Shown here: one piece after another, positions 1 to 6,254 of the stretch | How positions within the stretch are numbered: position 1 is the stretch's first letter | Layout of the letters: the number at the start of each line of letters is the position of its first letter | Assembly: GCA_012519645.1 (NCBI GenBank) | Contig: JAAYPU010000112.1 | Span: 1 to 16,276 of the forward strand | From: Clostridiales bacterium | Lineage (GTDB): Bacteria > Bacillota > Clostridia > Peptostreptococcales > JAAYPU01 | DNA length: 16,276 nt | Direction of reading: 5' to 3' | Notes under the pieces: model-generated | Told to the model about the DNA's origin: nothing | What the model saw: only the letters and a program-made list of their open reading frames with translations | Database searches by the model: none | Program-made: the position numbers and the translations under genes

Positions 1-396
1 GGTCAAAAGCTGTATTTCAGATGCTTTTATGGATATTTCTCCATGCTTTGTTTTAAAAACAGTACCTTTGATGCCTACAATATCCCCAATATCATATGTA
101 ACGAAGAATTCATAGTTTTCTGCACCTATAGCATCCTCTCGTAGATATGATTGTATTCTCCCTTGTTTGTCCTGTATATCAATAAATGACGCCTTTCCCA
201 TCTGGCGTTTCGCCATGATCCTTCCGGCTATAGATACTTCTTTACCCTCCATCTCATCGAAGCGGCTTTTAATATCTTCACTATAGTCGGTAACATCATA
301 TTTTTCTACTAAGAACGGGTCTCTACCTTTTTCTCTGAGGTCCTTAAGCTTGTCTCTCCTAACTTGCAACACCTCAGATAAGCTGTCTGTATTCAT
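1..396 (-). CDS. lysS: Lysine--tRNA ligase, class II (N-terminal 132 residues, cut by window edge)
   Basis: This would charge tRNA-Lys with lysine in the cytoplasm. I translated the open frame from an ATG at 396-394 to the window edge; it has no stop because the gene runs out of the window. It begins MNTDSLSEVLQVRRDKLKDL, followed by a DPF motif and a beta-rich stretch (about residues 50-132) with the look of the OB-fold anticodon-binding domain (AGRIMAKRQMGKASFIDIQD). Both are typical of bacterial class II LysS. A good ribosome binding site (AGGTGGTG, 404-411) lies 7 nt upstream of the ATG. It starts 21 nt after the greA stop and has no promoter of its own, so greA-lysS is probably one transcript. 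The catalytic domain is not visible, so integrity cannot be judged. Confidence 0.93.
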   Translation of the reverse strand, partial: MNTDSLSEVLQVRRDKLKDLREKGRDPFLVEKYDVTDYSEDIKSRFDEMEGKEVSIAGRIMAKRQMGKASFIDIQDKQGRIQSYLREDAIGAENYEFFVTYDIGDIVGIKGTVFKTKHGEISIKASEIQLLT

Positions 397-417
397 ATTA
401 TTACACCACCTAAACTA

Positions 418-891
418 TTACTTATATATTTCAAGTATTTCATATCTTATAACGCCATCGGGGACTTGGACTTCTACGATATCTCCTTTTTTCTTGCCTA
501 TCAGACTGCTGCCTACAGGAGATTCGTTTGAAATTTTAAATTCGTATGGATCTGCTTCCGTAGACCCAACTATTGTATAGTCAATGATTTCATCATATTC
601 CAGGTCTCTTATTTTTACCTTCGCACCAATGTTTACCTGGTCAAAGGAAATTCCATCCTCATCAATGATAATAGCCTTTCTTAGCATGCCTTCCAATTTA
701 GCAATTTTTTCCTCTAAGTCTGCCTGCTCGCTTTTTGCTGAATCATATTCCGAATTCTCGCTGATGTCTCCAAAAGAAATCGCTTCTTTTATCCTTTCCG
801 CTATTTCTTTTCTCTTTACTGTTATGAGATATTCTAATTCACTTTCAATTTTGTTGTATCCTTCCTTGGTTAATAAAACTTCTTCCATCAT
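418..891 (-). CDS. greA: Transcript cleavage factor GreA
   Basis: GreA enters the secondary channel of RNA polymerase and stimulates cleavage of backtracked RNA. The 157-residue product has the usual family length. Residues 1-75 form the N-terminal coiled coil, with the tip sequence GDISENSEYD carrying the acidic residues Asp42 and Glu45 that correspond to the catalytic pair at the GreA tip. Residues 80-157 are the FKBP-like domain, with the typical VGSTEADP, ISNESPVG and LIGKKKGD patterns. Two ATG codons are adjacent; the first (891) follows AGGAGCG (upstream, about 902-907) at suitable spacing. It lies behind the consensus promoter at 1039-1067 and 21 nt ahead of lysS, a common clostridial pairing. 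Nothing looks damaged. Confidence 0.97.
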   Translation of the reverse strand: MMEEVLLTKEGYNKIESELEYLITVKRKEIAERIKEAISFGDISENSEYDSAKSEQADLEEKIAKLEGMLRKAIIIDEDGISFDQVNIGAKVKIRDLEYDEIIDYTIVGSTEADPYEFKISNESPVGSSLIGKKKGDIVEVQVPDGVIRYEILEIYK

Positions 892-999
892 TGTATACTC
901 GCTCCTTTACAATTTGAATTCAGAATTTTGGGGCCGCATATTTTTATAATTATATGTTTTCATAGATAAAATATTCGCAAATGAAGTATTTAAAACTTA

Positions 1000-1018
1000 C
1001 CAAATACAAGCAAGTATT
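1000..1018 (-). other. Short hairpin in the greA leader RNA
   Basis: The early part of the predicted greA leader contains AAATAC-TTGCTT-GTATTT, a 6-bp hairpin with a six-base loop starting roughly 14-32 nt after the expected transcription start. It is AT-rich and has no U-tract, so it is not a terminator. It could stabilise the 5' end; no known riboswitch or leader class is recognised. Confidence 0.3.
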
Positions 1019-1038
1019 TCGTTTTTTTTATGCGACAT

Positions 1039-1067
1039 ATTATAAGATAGATATATGGGGTTGTCAA
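1039..1067 (-). promoter_or_regulatory. Perfect-consensus sigma-A promoter for greA-lysS
   Basis: On the minus strand TTGACA (1062-1067) is followed by 17 nt and TATAAT (1039-1044), an exact match to the housekeeping consensus with ideal spacing. Transcription should begin near 1032, giving a leader of about 140 nt before greA. The -35 box is about 38 nt downstream of the dusB stop, and no terminator lies between, so read-through from dusB may add to expression. Confidence 0.85.
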
Positions 1068-1105
1068 GCATTACCAAATATGTTAGCCCCCGAAATCTTC
1101 TGTCT

Positions 1106-2074
1106 TTAGTTCTGAGCTTTATGCAGGTATTTTTCCAGTAGCATTATAATTTCATCTTTTTTTTCTAATGTATTTATAACACGGCGTATTTCTGTCGCAT
1201 GTGGAATATCCTTAAAATACCATCCTATATGCTTCCTCATTTCACGTATAGCAACATATTCTCCCTTTTCTTCAACTAACAGTAAAAAATGCTTTATAGC
1301 CGTGTTTACGCGTTCACTTAGGTCAACATTTATAAGCTTATCGGTTATTCCCATATGCCATAATGCTTCATTAAAAATCCATGGGTTTCCTCTGGCTCCC
1401 CGTGCTATCATAACACCGTCACAGCCTGTTTCTTCAATCATTCTGACAGCTTCTTTGCCTGAAAAGACATCTCCGCTGCCTATGACAGGTATATCTAATA
1501 TTTCTTTTACTTTTTTAATATAACTCCAATCGGCTTTACCTGAATAAAATTGTTCCCTTGTTCTGCTATGAATCGTTATGGCTGCTGCTCCTGCATCTTC
1601 AATTATCTTAGCTATTTCAAGAACGTTAATGCTATTTTCGTCCCAGCCTATCCTGATCTTCACTGTAACCGGCTTTTCAGCACTTTTTACAACAGCCTTG
1701 ACGATCCTGCCTACTAAGTCCGGCGTCTTCAGCAAAGCGGAACCATCACCGCTTTTTACTACCTTTGGAACAGGGCAGCCCATATTTATATCTATAAAAT
1801 CATTTTTTCTTTCCTTGAGCACCGATGCCGCATAAGCCATTATTTCAGGATCTGACCCAAATATCTGAAAAGCAACAGGCTTCTCTTGGGGATATATTTT
1901 AAGCAATTCTTCAGTTTTGGCATCTTTATAATACAATCCTTTTGAGCTTATCATCTCGGAAAACAGGAGCCCACAGCCATATTCCCTGCAAATGCAGCGA
2001 AACACGCTGTCAGTAATCCCCGCCATGGGACCAAGTACAAAAGGATTTTCACGCAAAATATCTTTTATGTTCAT
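1106..2074 (-). CDS. dusB: tRNA-dihydrouridine synthase, DusB family
   Basis: An FMN-dependent enzyme that reduces specific uridines in the tRNA D-loop to dihydrouridine. The 322-residue length is normal. The TIM-barrel signature is clear: GPMAGITDSVFR near the N-terminus (residues 15-26), DINMGCPVPKVVKSGDGSAL with the catalytic cysteine Cys100, the phosphate and flavin contacts KIRIGWD and ITIHSRTREQ (about 139-175), and VIGSGDVFS and MIARGARGNPW (about 197-232). The DusB assignment rests on overall similarity and on the clostridial coaX-dusB-greA-lysS neighbourhood. The ATG at 2074 follows AAGGGTG. It lies 114 nt after coaX with a hairpin repeat between them, and is probably transcribed from the coaX promoter. 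Confidence 0.94.
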   Translation of the reverse strand: MNIKDILRENPFVLGPMAGITDSVFRCICREYGCGLLFSEMISSKGLYYKDAKTEELLKIYPQEKPVAFQIFGSDPEIMAYAASVLKERKNDFIDINMGCPVPKVVKSGDGSALLKTPDLVGRIVKAVVKSAEKPVTVKIRIGWDENSINVLEIAKIIEDAGAAAITIHSRTREQFYSGKADWSYIKKVKEILDIPVIGSGDVFSGKEAVRMIEETGCDGVMIARGARGNPWIFNEALWHMGITDKLINVDLSERVNTAIKHFLLLVEEKGEYVAIREMRKHIGWYFKDIPHATEIRRVINTLEKKDEIIMLLEKYLHKAQN

Positions 2075-2093
2075 AAAACACCCTTCGGTTTAT

Positions 2094-2195
2094 AACTGAT
2101 AACTGAAAACTGAAAATTGACAGTTAAGGAAGAAATTTTGCTTTCAGCAAAATTTCAACATTATCTTTCAGTTGTCAGTTGTCAGTTTTCAGTTG
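2094..2195. repeat. Heptamer-armed hairpin repeat, copy 1 (AACTGAA arms)
   Basis: The left arm is five seven-base units: AACTGAT, AACTGAA, AACTGAA, AATTGAC, AGTTAAG (2094-2128). A perfect 11-bp hairpin follows (GAAATTTTGCT, loop TTC, AGCAAAATTTC; 2132-2156). The right arm has four units complementary to the left (TCAGTTG, TCAGTTG, TCAGTTT, TCAGTTG; 2168-2195). The element fills the coaX-dusB gap and its right end runs into coaX, giving the coaX TGA stop (2189-2191). The hairpin has no U-tract on the minus strand, so it is not an ordinary terminator. Other sites in this window share the plan with different arm sequences. Confidence 0.8.
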
Positions 2196-2974
2196 TTTTT
2201 GTTTCTCTCATAAATAATTCGCAGGCCTTCCAAGGTAAGCATTTTATCAATATAATCAATCTCGCGGATTTCATTTGCTATTAAGCTTGAAAGTCCCCCA
2301 GTTGCAATTACTTTTATTTTCTCAACATTTTCTTCTTTTTGAAGCTCTGATTTCATTTTATTAATTAAATATTGGGCAAGTCCCATATGTCCGTATACCA
2401 ACCCCGCCTGCATACTTGAAATAGTATTTCGGCAAATAACCATGCCGGGTGTTTCCAATTCTACCTTCGGCAATTTTGCAGTCTTTTCAAATAATGCTTC
2501 GCTGGAAATTTTTAATCCGGGAGCTATGGACCCGCCTAAGAATTCTCCCTGCCCTGAAACAGCAGTGAAAGTAGTGGCAGTACCAAAATCTACTACAATA
2601 AGCGGCCCGCCATATTTTTCATATGCTGCAACAGCATTTACTATTCTGTCCGTACCAATATGCTTCGGATTGTCATACTTTATAACCATACCTGTTTTAA
2701 TGCCGGGGCCTACAACAATAGCTCTTCTCTTAAAATATTTAATGGACATATGCTGCAAGGTATAGACCACCGGTGGTACGACAGTAGAAATAATTATATC
2801 ATCAATATCCTTAAATGACAGATTTTCATAAAGAAAAAGCTGATGAATAATCATTCCATATTCATCTGCACTTTTATTTTTATCGGTTTTAATTCTCCAA
2901 TTTTGAATCAGTTTCTTGTCTTCAAAAACGCCTAATACTATATTTGTGTTTCCTACATCGAAAGTTAATAGCAT
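2189..2974 (-). CDS. coaX: Type III pantothenate kinase
   Basis: Phosphorylates pantothenate, the first step of coenzyme A synthesis. Type III enzymes need a monovalent cation and resist CoA feedback. The 261-residue product has the ASKHA-fold motifs of CoaX: DVGNTN at residues 6-11 (phosphate loop), GTDRIVNAVAA with Asp109, DFGTATTF with Asp129, and ATGGLSSLI (224-232). The ATG at 2974 follows GGAGG with correct spacing. It has its own sigma-A promoter just upstream and is followed by dusB. The last codons and stop (KNN then TGA) lie within the right arm of the heptamer repeat, so the natural C-terminus may have been slightly altered by that element. Catalytic regions are intact. Confidence 0.96.
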   Translation of the reverse strand: MLLTFDVGNTNIVLGVFEDKKLIQNWRIKTDKNKSADEYGMIIHQLFLYENLSFKDIDDIIISTVVPPVVYTLQHMSIKYFKRRAIVVGPGIKTGMVIKYDNPKHIGTDRIVNAVAAYEKYGGPLIVVDFGTATTFTAVSGQGEFLGGSIAPGLKISSEALFEKTAKLPKVELETPGMVICRNTISSMQAGLVYGHMGLAQYLINKMKSELQKEENVEKIKVIATGGLSSLIANEIREIDYIDKMLTLEGLRIIYERNKNN

Positions 2975-3047
2975 TTTTTATTCCTCCAAATTTATAGACA
3001 CTTTATCAAGCAGCTACTATCAAACTTCTGAATTTATGTCTTCATTT

Positions 3048-3076
3048 ATTATGAATTTTTACATGTATTTTGTCAA
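3048..3076 (-). promoter_or_regulatory. Sigma-A promoter for coaX-dusB
   Basis: TTGACA (3071-3076), a 17-nt spacer and CATAAT (3048-3053, five of six consensus bases) lie on the minus strand, starting about 9 nt after the birA stop and ending about 74 nt before the coaX ATG. This suggests coaX is not solely dependent on read-through from birA. Confidence 0.72.
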
Positions 3077-3084
3077 ATAATCTT

Positions 3085-4071
3085 TTAATCTGCATAATTA
3101 TAGAGTCCCCTGACAGATACTTCTCCTGATATTATCTCGGAAATATTGCCATGCAGATCCTCCACCAGCAAGCCGCCCCTTTCTGTCATACCTATTGCTT
3201 TTCCTTCTGACTCGTTTCCATTATGCAAAATGCGTACTCTTTTGTTTAAGGTTGCGGAATAATCCTTACAAACATCAATTATGCCTTCCAGCGAATGATT
3301 TTTTAAAAACTGCTTATAGTATGCATCAAAATAGCTAAGAACACTTATCAAAATTTTTTTTCTGGATACTTCTTTCCCGGTATATATCTTTAAAGATGTG
3401 GCTTTATCTTTTATTTCTTCGGGAAATTCGGAAGCATTTTGATTTACGTTTATACCTATTCCTACGATAATATATTTTAAGCTTTCAATTTCACCACTCA
3501 GCTCTGTCAATATACCACATACTTTTTTATTCCCCACGACAATATCATTTGGCCATTTAATTTTAGCATCACAATCAACTGCTTCATTTATACCTTTTAC
3601 AACTGCTGCTGCCGCTATTTGAGTAACCATGACGGCATCCGAGGTAATAATATCGGGTTTTAATATGAAAGACATCCATATACCTGTCTTATAACCGGAA
3701 TCCCAGCCTCGTCCCAATCTCCCTTTACCCTTTTCCTGCTTTTCAGCTAATATTACTGAGCCATCCGGTTTCTGAGCAGCTATTTTCTTGGCATAATCAT
3801 TGGTTGAATCCACCTTATCCAGATAAATATATTCTTTCCCTATAAGCCAGTTTTCATCAAAATCAAAATGGATTGTTTCCAGTTTATCCGGTTCGGAAAT
3901 CAGGCGATATCCTTTATTGGAAACTGACTCTATTTCATAGCCTTCTTCCTTAAATTTTTGCATATACTTCCAAATACCGGCTCTGGTTATTTGATATTTC
4001 TTGCTTAGCTCCTGGCCTGAAATAAAACAGCCCTTCTTTTCTATCAGTTCTTTAAGAATTAGATCCTTCAT
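3085..4071 (-). CDS. birA: Bifunctional biotin--protein ligase / biotin operon repressor BirA
   Basis: Activates biotin to biotinyl-AMP and transfers it to the acceptor lysine of biotin proteins. This 328-residue form also has an N-terminal helix-turn-helix domain (about residues 1-60, with an ITRAGIWKYMQKF recognition region), so it could repress biotin genes. The ligase core shows GKGRLGRGW (115-123, biotinyl-AMP loop), KWPND (172-176), KKVCGILTE with the conserved lysine near 183, and GIGINVN (204-210); the small C-terminal beta domain follows from about 275. The ATG at 4071 follows AGGAG. It lies directly downstream of the decarboxylase operon that encodes a biotin carrier, its likely substrate, but behind that operon's terminator. 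No canonical bacterial biotin operator palindrome was seen in the upstream gap. Confidence 0.95.
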   Translation of the reverse strand: MKDLILKELIEKKGCFISGQELSKKYQITRAGIWKYMQKFKEEGYEIESVSNKGYRLISEPDKLETIHFDFDENWLIGKEYIYLDKVDSTNDYAKKIAAQKPDGSVILAEKQEKGKGRLGRGWDSGYKTGIWMSFILKPDIITSDAVMVTQIAAAAVVKGINEAVDCDAKIKWPNDIVVGNKKVCGILTELSGEIESLKYIIVGIGINVNQNASEFPEEIKDKATSLKIYTGKEVSRKKILISVLSYFDAYYKQFLKNHSLEGIIDVCKDYSATLNKRVRILHNGNESEGKAIGMTERGGLLVEDLHGNISEIISGEVSVRGLYNYAD

Positions 4072-4094
4072 AATATTTCTTCTCCTATAGAAGC

Positions 4095-4153
4095 ATTAGG
4101 AACGGTTTTTATGGTTCAAAAAATATTGCTGAAGTACAAAAACCGTTTCTAAT
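4095..4153. repeat. Long inverted repeat upstream of birA
   Basis: ATTAGGAACGGTTTTT (4095-4110) and AAAAACCGTTTCTAAT (4138-4153) are complementary over 16 bases with one mismatch (a G-U wobble if plus-strand RNA), separated by a 27-nt loop. It lies between the mmdB terminator and the birA ribosome binding site. It has no adjacent U-tract, and its sequence differs from the known biotin operator pattern. It may be a regulatory hairpin or operator for birA, or a small palindromic repeat. Confidence 0.6.
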
Positions 4154-4174
4154 ACATCTACTTTATGTTGATAT

Positions 4175-4209
4175 TAAAAAGGGACAGTAGGTATATACTA
4201 CCGTCCCTT
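4175..4209 (-). terminator. Rho-independent terminator after mmdB
   Basis: On the minus strand AAGGGAC pairs with GTCCCTT (4203-4209 with 4179-4185), and GTAG pairs with CTAC inside it across one mismatch, with a seven-base loop. A short U-run (TTTTT) follows directly. It starts about 15 nt after the mmdB stop and closes the decarboxylase operon. Confidence 0.85.
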
Positions 4210-4224
4210 ATTAGAAATATTTTT

Positions 4225-5337
4225 TTAACTAAATAGTGAAAGTAAAACACCGGCTGCCACTGCAGATCCGATTACACCAGCTACGTTTGGTCCCATAGCG
4301 TGCATCAATAGGAAGTTCGAAGGATTTTCCTTTTGTCCTACTACCTGGGATACACGTGCTGCCATCGGTACGGCAGATACCCCTGCAGAACCGATCAACG
4401 GATTGATCTTGCCTCCGGATAAGACGTTCATCACTTTCCCTAACAATACTCCTGCTCCGGTCCCTACTGCAAAAGCACATACACCTAATATTATAACCTT
4501 TATTGTTTCAGGTGTCAGGAAGTTAGCTGCTGTTGCTGAAGCACCTACTGCTGATCCCAAAAGTATTGTTACAATATTGATGAGTGCATTGGATGCAGTA
4601 TCAGATAATCGGTTTGTTACAGTAGATTCTCTGAATAGATTTCCAAGCATCAGCATTCCTACAAGTGAAGCTGCTGGTGGCAATATCAAGGAAACAACTA
4701 TCGTAACCATAATCGGGAATATGACTTTTTCCTTCTTGGAAACAGGTCTTAGCTGATCCATTTTGATCATTCGTTCTTTTTTAGTAGTTAACAGCTTCAT
4801 AATAGGCGGCTGAATAATAGGTACTAAAGCCATATAGGAATATGCCGCTACGGCAATAGCTCCCAACAGCTCCGGTGCAAGCTTGGACGCCAAGAAAATA
4901 GCCGTCGGGCCGTCTGCTCCACCGATAATACCAATCGCCCCGGCTTGCTGTGCTGAAAAGCCCAGTAAAATAGCACCTATGAAGGTTGTGAAAATACCAA
5001 ATTGTGCTGCTGCACCTAATAACAATGACTTTGGATTAGCAATCAGGGGACCGAAGTCAGTCATAGCTCCTACACCCATAAAAATAATAGGCGGAAATAG
5101 TCCAAGCTTATTGCCATAATAGAAATAATACAAAAGTCCTCCTTCATCAAATAACCCTGCCAAAGGAAGATTTGAAAGCAGCATACCAAAAGAAATTGGT
5201 ATCAATAATAATGGTTCAAAGCCTTTTCCTATTGCTAAATACAATAGAATAAGAGATACAAGCAGCATAACCCCTTGTTGCCATGTAATGGCAACGAGAC
5301 CCATGCTTTGAATAAAATCTATAAATACTTGTTGCAT
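4225..5337 (-). CDS. mmdB: Na+-translocating decarboxylase beta subunit (methylmalonyl-CoA decarboxylase)
   Basis: The integral membrane subunit that removes CO2 from carboxybiotin and couples this to Na+ export. The 370-residue protein is strongly hydrophobic, with many membrane segments, and is of normal length for the OadB/MmdB/GcdB family. The family hallmark IIGGADGPTAIFLAS is present; its Asp142 corresponds to the essential membrane aspartate of characterised beta subunits. Further conserved blocks are MGVGAMTDFGPLIANP (about 87-102), GSAVGASATAANFL, INPLIGSAGVSAVPMAARV and MGPNVAGVIGSA near the C-terminus. The ATG follows AAGGAG. It is the last gene of the mmdADCB operon, 35 nt after mmdC, and is followed by a terminator. 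The substrate is inferred from the alpha subunit, since beta subunits are shared among decarboxylase types. Confidence 0.94.
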   Translation of the reverse strand: MQQVFIDFIQSMGLVAITWQQGVMLLVSLILLYLAIGKGFEPLLLIPISFGMLLSNLPLAGLFDEGGLLYYFYYGNKLGLFPPIIFMGVGAMTDFGPLIANPKSLLLGAAAQFGIFTTFIGAILLGFSAQQAGAIGIIGGADGPTAIFLASKLAPELLGAIAVAAYSYMALVPIIQPPIMKLLTTKKERMIKMDQLRPVSKKEKVIFPIMVTIVVSLILPPAASLVGMLMLGNLFRESTVTNRLSDTASNALINIVTILLGSAVGASATAANFLTPETIKVIILGVCAFAVGTGAGVLLGKVMNVLSGGKINPLIGSAGVSAVPMAARVSQVVGQKENPSNFLLMHAMGPNVAGVIGSAVAAGVLLSLFS

Positions 5338-5372
5338 CGTCTTGTCTCCTTTCTAATATTCTCTATAAGAGA

Positions 5373-5771
5373 CTAACCGATAACAACCAGTACGTCTCCA
5401 GCATTTACAGATGCACCTTTTGCTACATTAACAGATGAAACAACGCCGTCTACGCCTGACATTATTTCATTTTCCATTTTCATTGCTTCTAAAATAAGAA
5501 GTACTTGTCCGTTTGTTACTTTGTCGCCTTCTTTAACCTTTATATCTAATATTGTTCCAGGCATTGGTGCTGTAATAGTAGTTGCACCTGCAGGTGCCGG
5601 AGCTGCTTTTGGAGCTGCCGGAGCTGCTGCCTTTGGAGCTGCTGCAGGAGCTGCTTTTGGAGCTGCCGGAGCTGCTGCCGGTGCAGGTGCTGCTGTTTGA
5701 ATAGCTCCTCCTATTTCTTCTACTTCAACTTCATAACTTTTACCGTTAACGGTTATATTATACTTTTTCAT
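5373..5771 (-). CDS. mmdC: Biotin carboxyl carrier (gamma) subunit of the decarboxylase
   Basis: Carries CO2 on biotin from the carboxyltransferase (alpha) to the membrane subunit (beta). In the 132 residues, 1-26 are a short beta-rich head, 27-62 are a flexible Ala/Pro/Lys linker, and 63-132 are a biotinyl/lipoyl domain with the EAMKMEN motif; Lys98 is the biotinylation site. The linker DNA contains a perfect 33-nt duplication with a 48-nt period. The ATG at 5771 follows GAGGAGG. Spacing is 29 nt from mmdD and 35 nt to mmdB, fitting one operon. BirA, encoded two genes downstream, would attach the biotin. Confidence 0.95.
   Translation of the reverse strand: MKKYNITVNGKSYEVEVEEIGGAIQTAAPAPAAAPAAPKAAPAAAPKAAAPAAPKAAPAPAGATTITAPMPGTILDIKVKEGDKVTNGQVLLILEAMKMENEIMSGVDGVVSSVNVAKGASVNAGDVLVVIG
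5599..5679 (-). repeat. Internal direct repeat in the mmdC linker (48-nt period)
   Basis: The 33 bases at 5599-5631 recur without mismatch at 5647-5679, an offset of 48 nt (16 codons). They encode alternating Ala/Pro/Lys linker segments. The repeat is in frame, so unit gain or loss would only lengthen or shorten the swinging arm. Confidence 0.85.
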
Positions 5772-5800
5772 ATTTAATCCTCCTCACAAATCGATAAATA

Positions 5801-6223
5801 TTATACTCTTCTGCTGTCTATTTGCTCTTGCTTTGCAGCTCTCGCCCAAGCAGGCATATTATCTGAAACTCTTCTGATATTTTTAACAATTATAGATTGT
5901 CCGGATTTTTGAAGGCTGGCTGCAATAGCGGCAGTAATAACTGCAATTAAAGAAGCATCCTCTTGTTCAATTGCGGTTAAAGTATCCTCACCTTTTTGTT
6001 GATTACCAGATGTAGGAGCCACTGTAGCAGCATCAGGCTTTCCCGGCTTATTTAGTACCTTAGTCATCAGAACTATGATTCCCCATAGTAATGCTAAAAC
6101 AATAAATGTAATACCCATACCAAGTAAAGTAGTAATAAGGGAACCTAACATTTTATCTGCAGTGCTCATTTGCGTAATTAATTCAGGATCTGCAAATCTT
6201 TGCATTAAGCTTAAATCGTTCAA
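5801..6223 (-). CDS. mmdD: Decarboxylase delta subunit (OadG/MmdD family)
   Basis: A small membrane anchor that assembles the alpha subunit onto the membrane complex. The 140-residue product has one clear membrane span (about residues 28-54), a polar linker, and a conserved C-terminal tail (IIVKNIRRVSDNMPAWARAA) characteristic of delta subunits. The chosen start is TTG at 6223, because GAGGTG lies five bases upstream. The next in-frame ATG (seventh codon) has no such site, and the ATG overlapping the ribosome binding site runs at once into TGA. It lies 31 nt after mmdA and 29 nt before mmdC. No separate epsilon subunit, known from some homologous operons, is present. Confidence 0.9.
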   Translation of the reverse strand: MNDLSLMQRFADPELITQMSTADKMLGSLITTLLGMGITFIVLALLWGIIVLMTKVLNKPGKPDAATVAPTSGNQQKGEDTLTAIEQEDASLIAVITAAIAASLQKSGQSIIVKNIRRVSDNMPAWARAAKQEQIDSRRV

Positions 6224-6254
6224 TTTTTCACCTCATTTCTCTTACAGTGTTATC

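Noticed and set aside
2132..2156. Hairpin after coaX as a transcription terminator
   Set aside because: The stem is strong, but the bases after it on the minus strand are TTCCTTAACTG rather than a U-tract, and it belongs to a repeat family found at other sites.
4072..4174. Riboswitch or T-box ahead of birA
   Set aside because: The region has a long inverted repeat but no conserved T-box or known riboswitch core sequences that I can recognise.
4229..4480. 83-codon minus-strand frame inside mmdB
   Set aside because: It is an alternative frame of the mmdB 3' end, and the mmdB frame carries the conserved membrane protein sequence.
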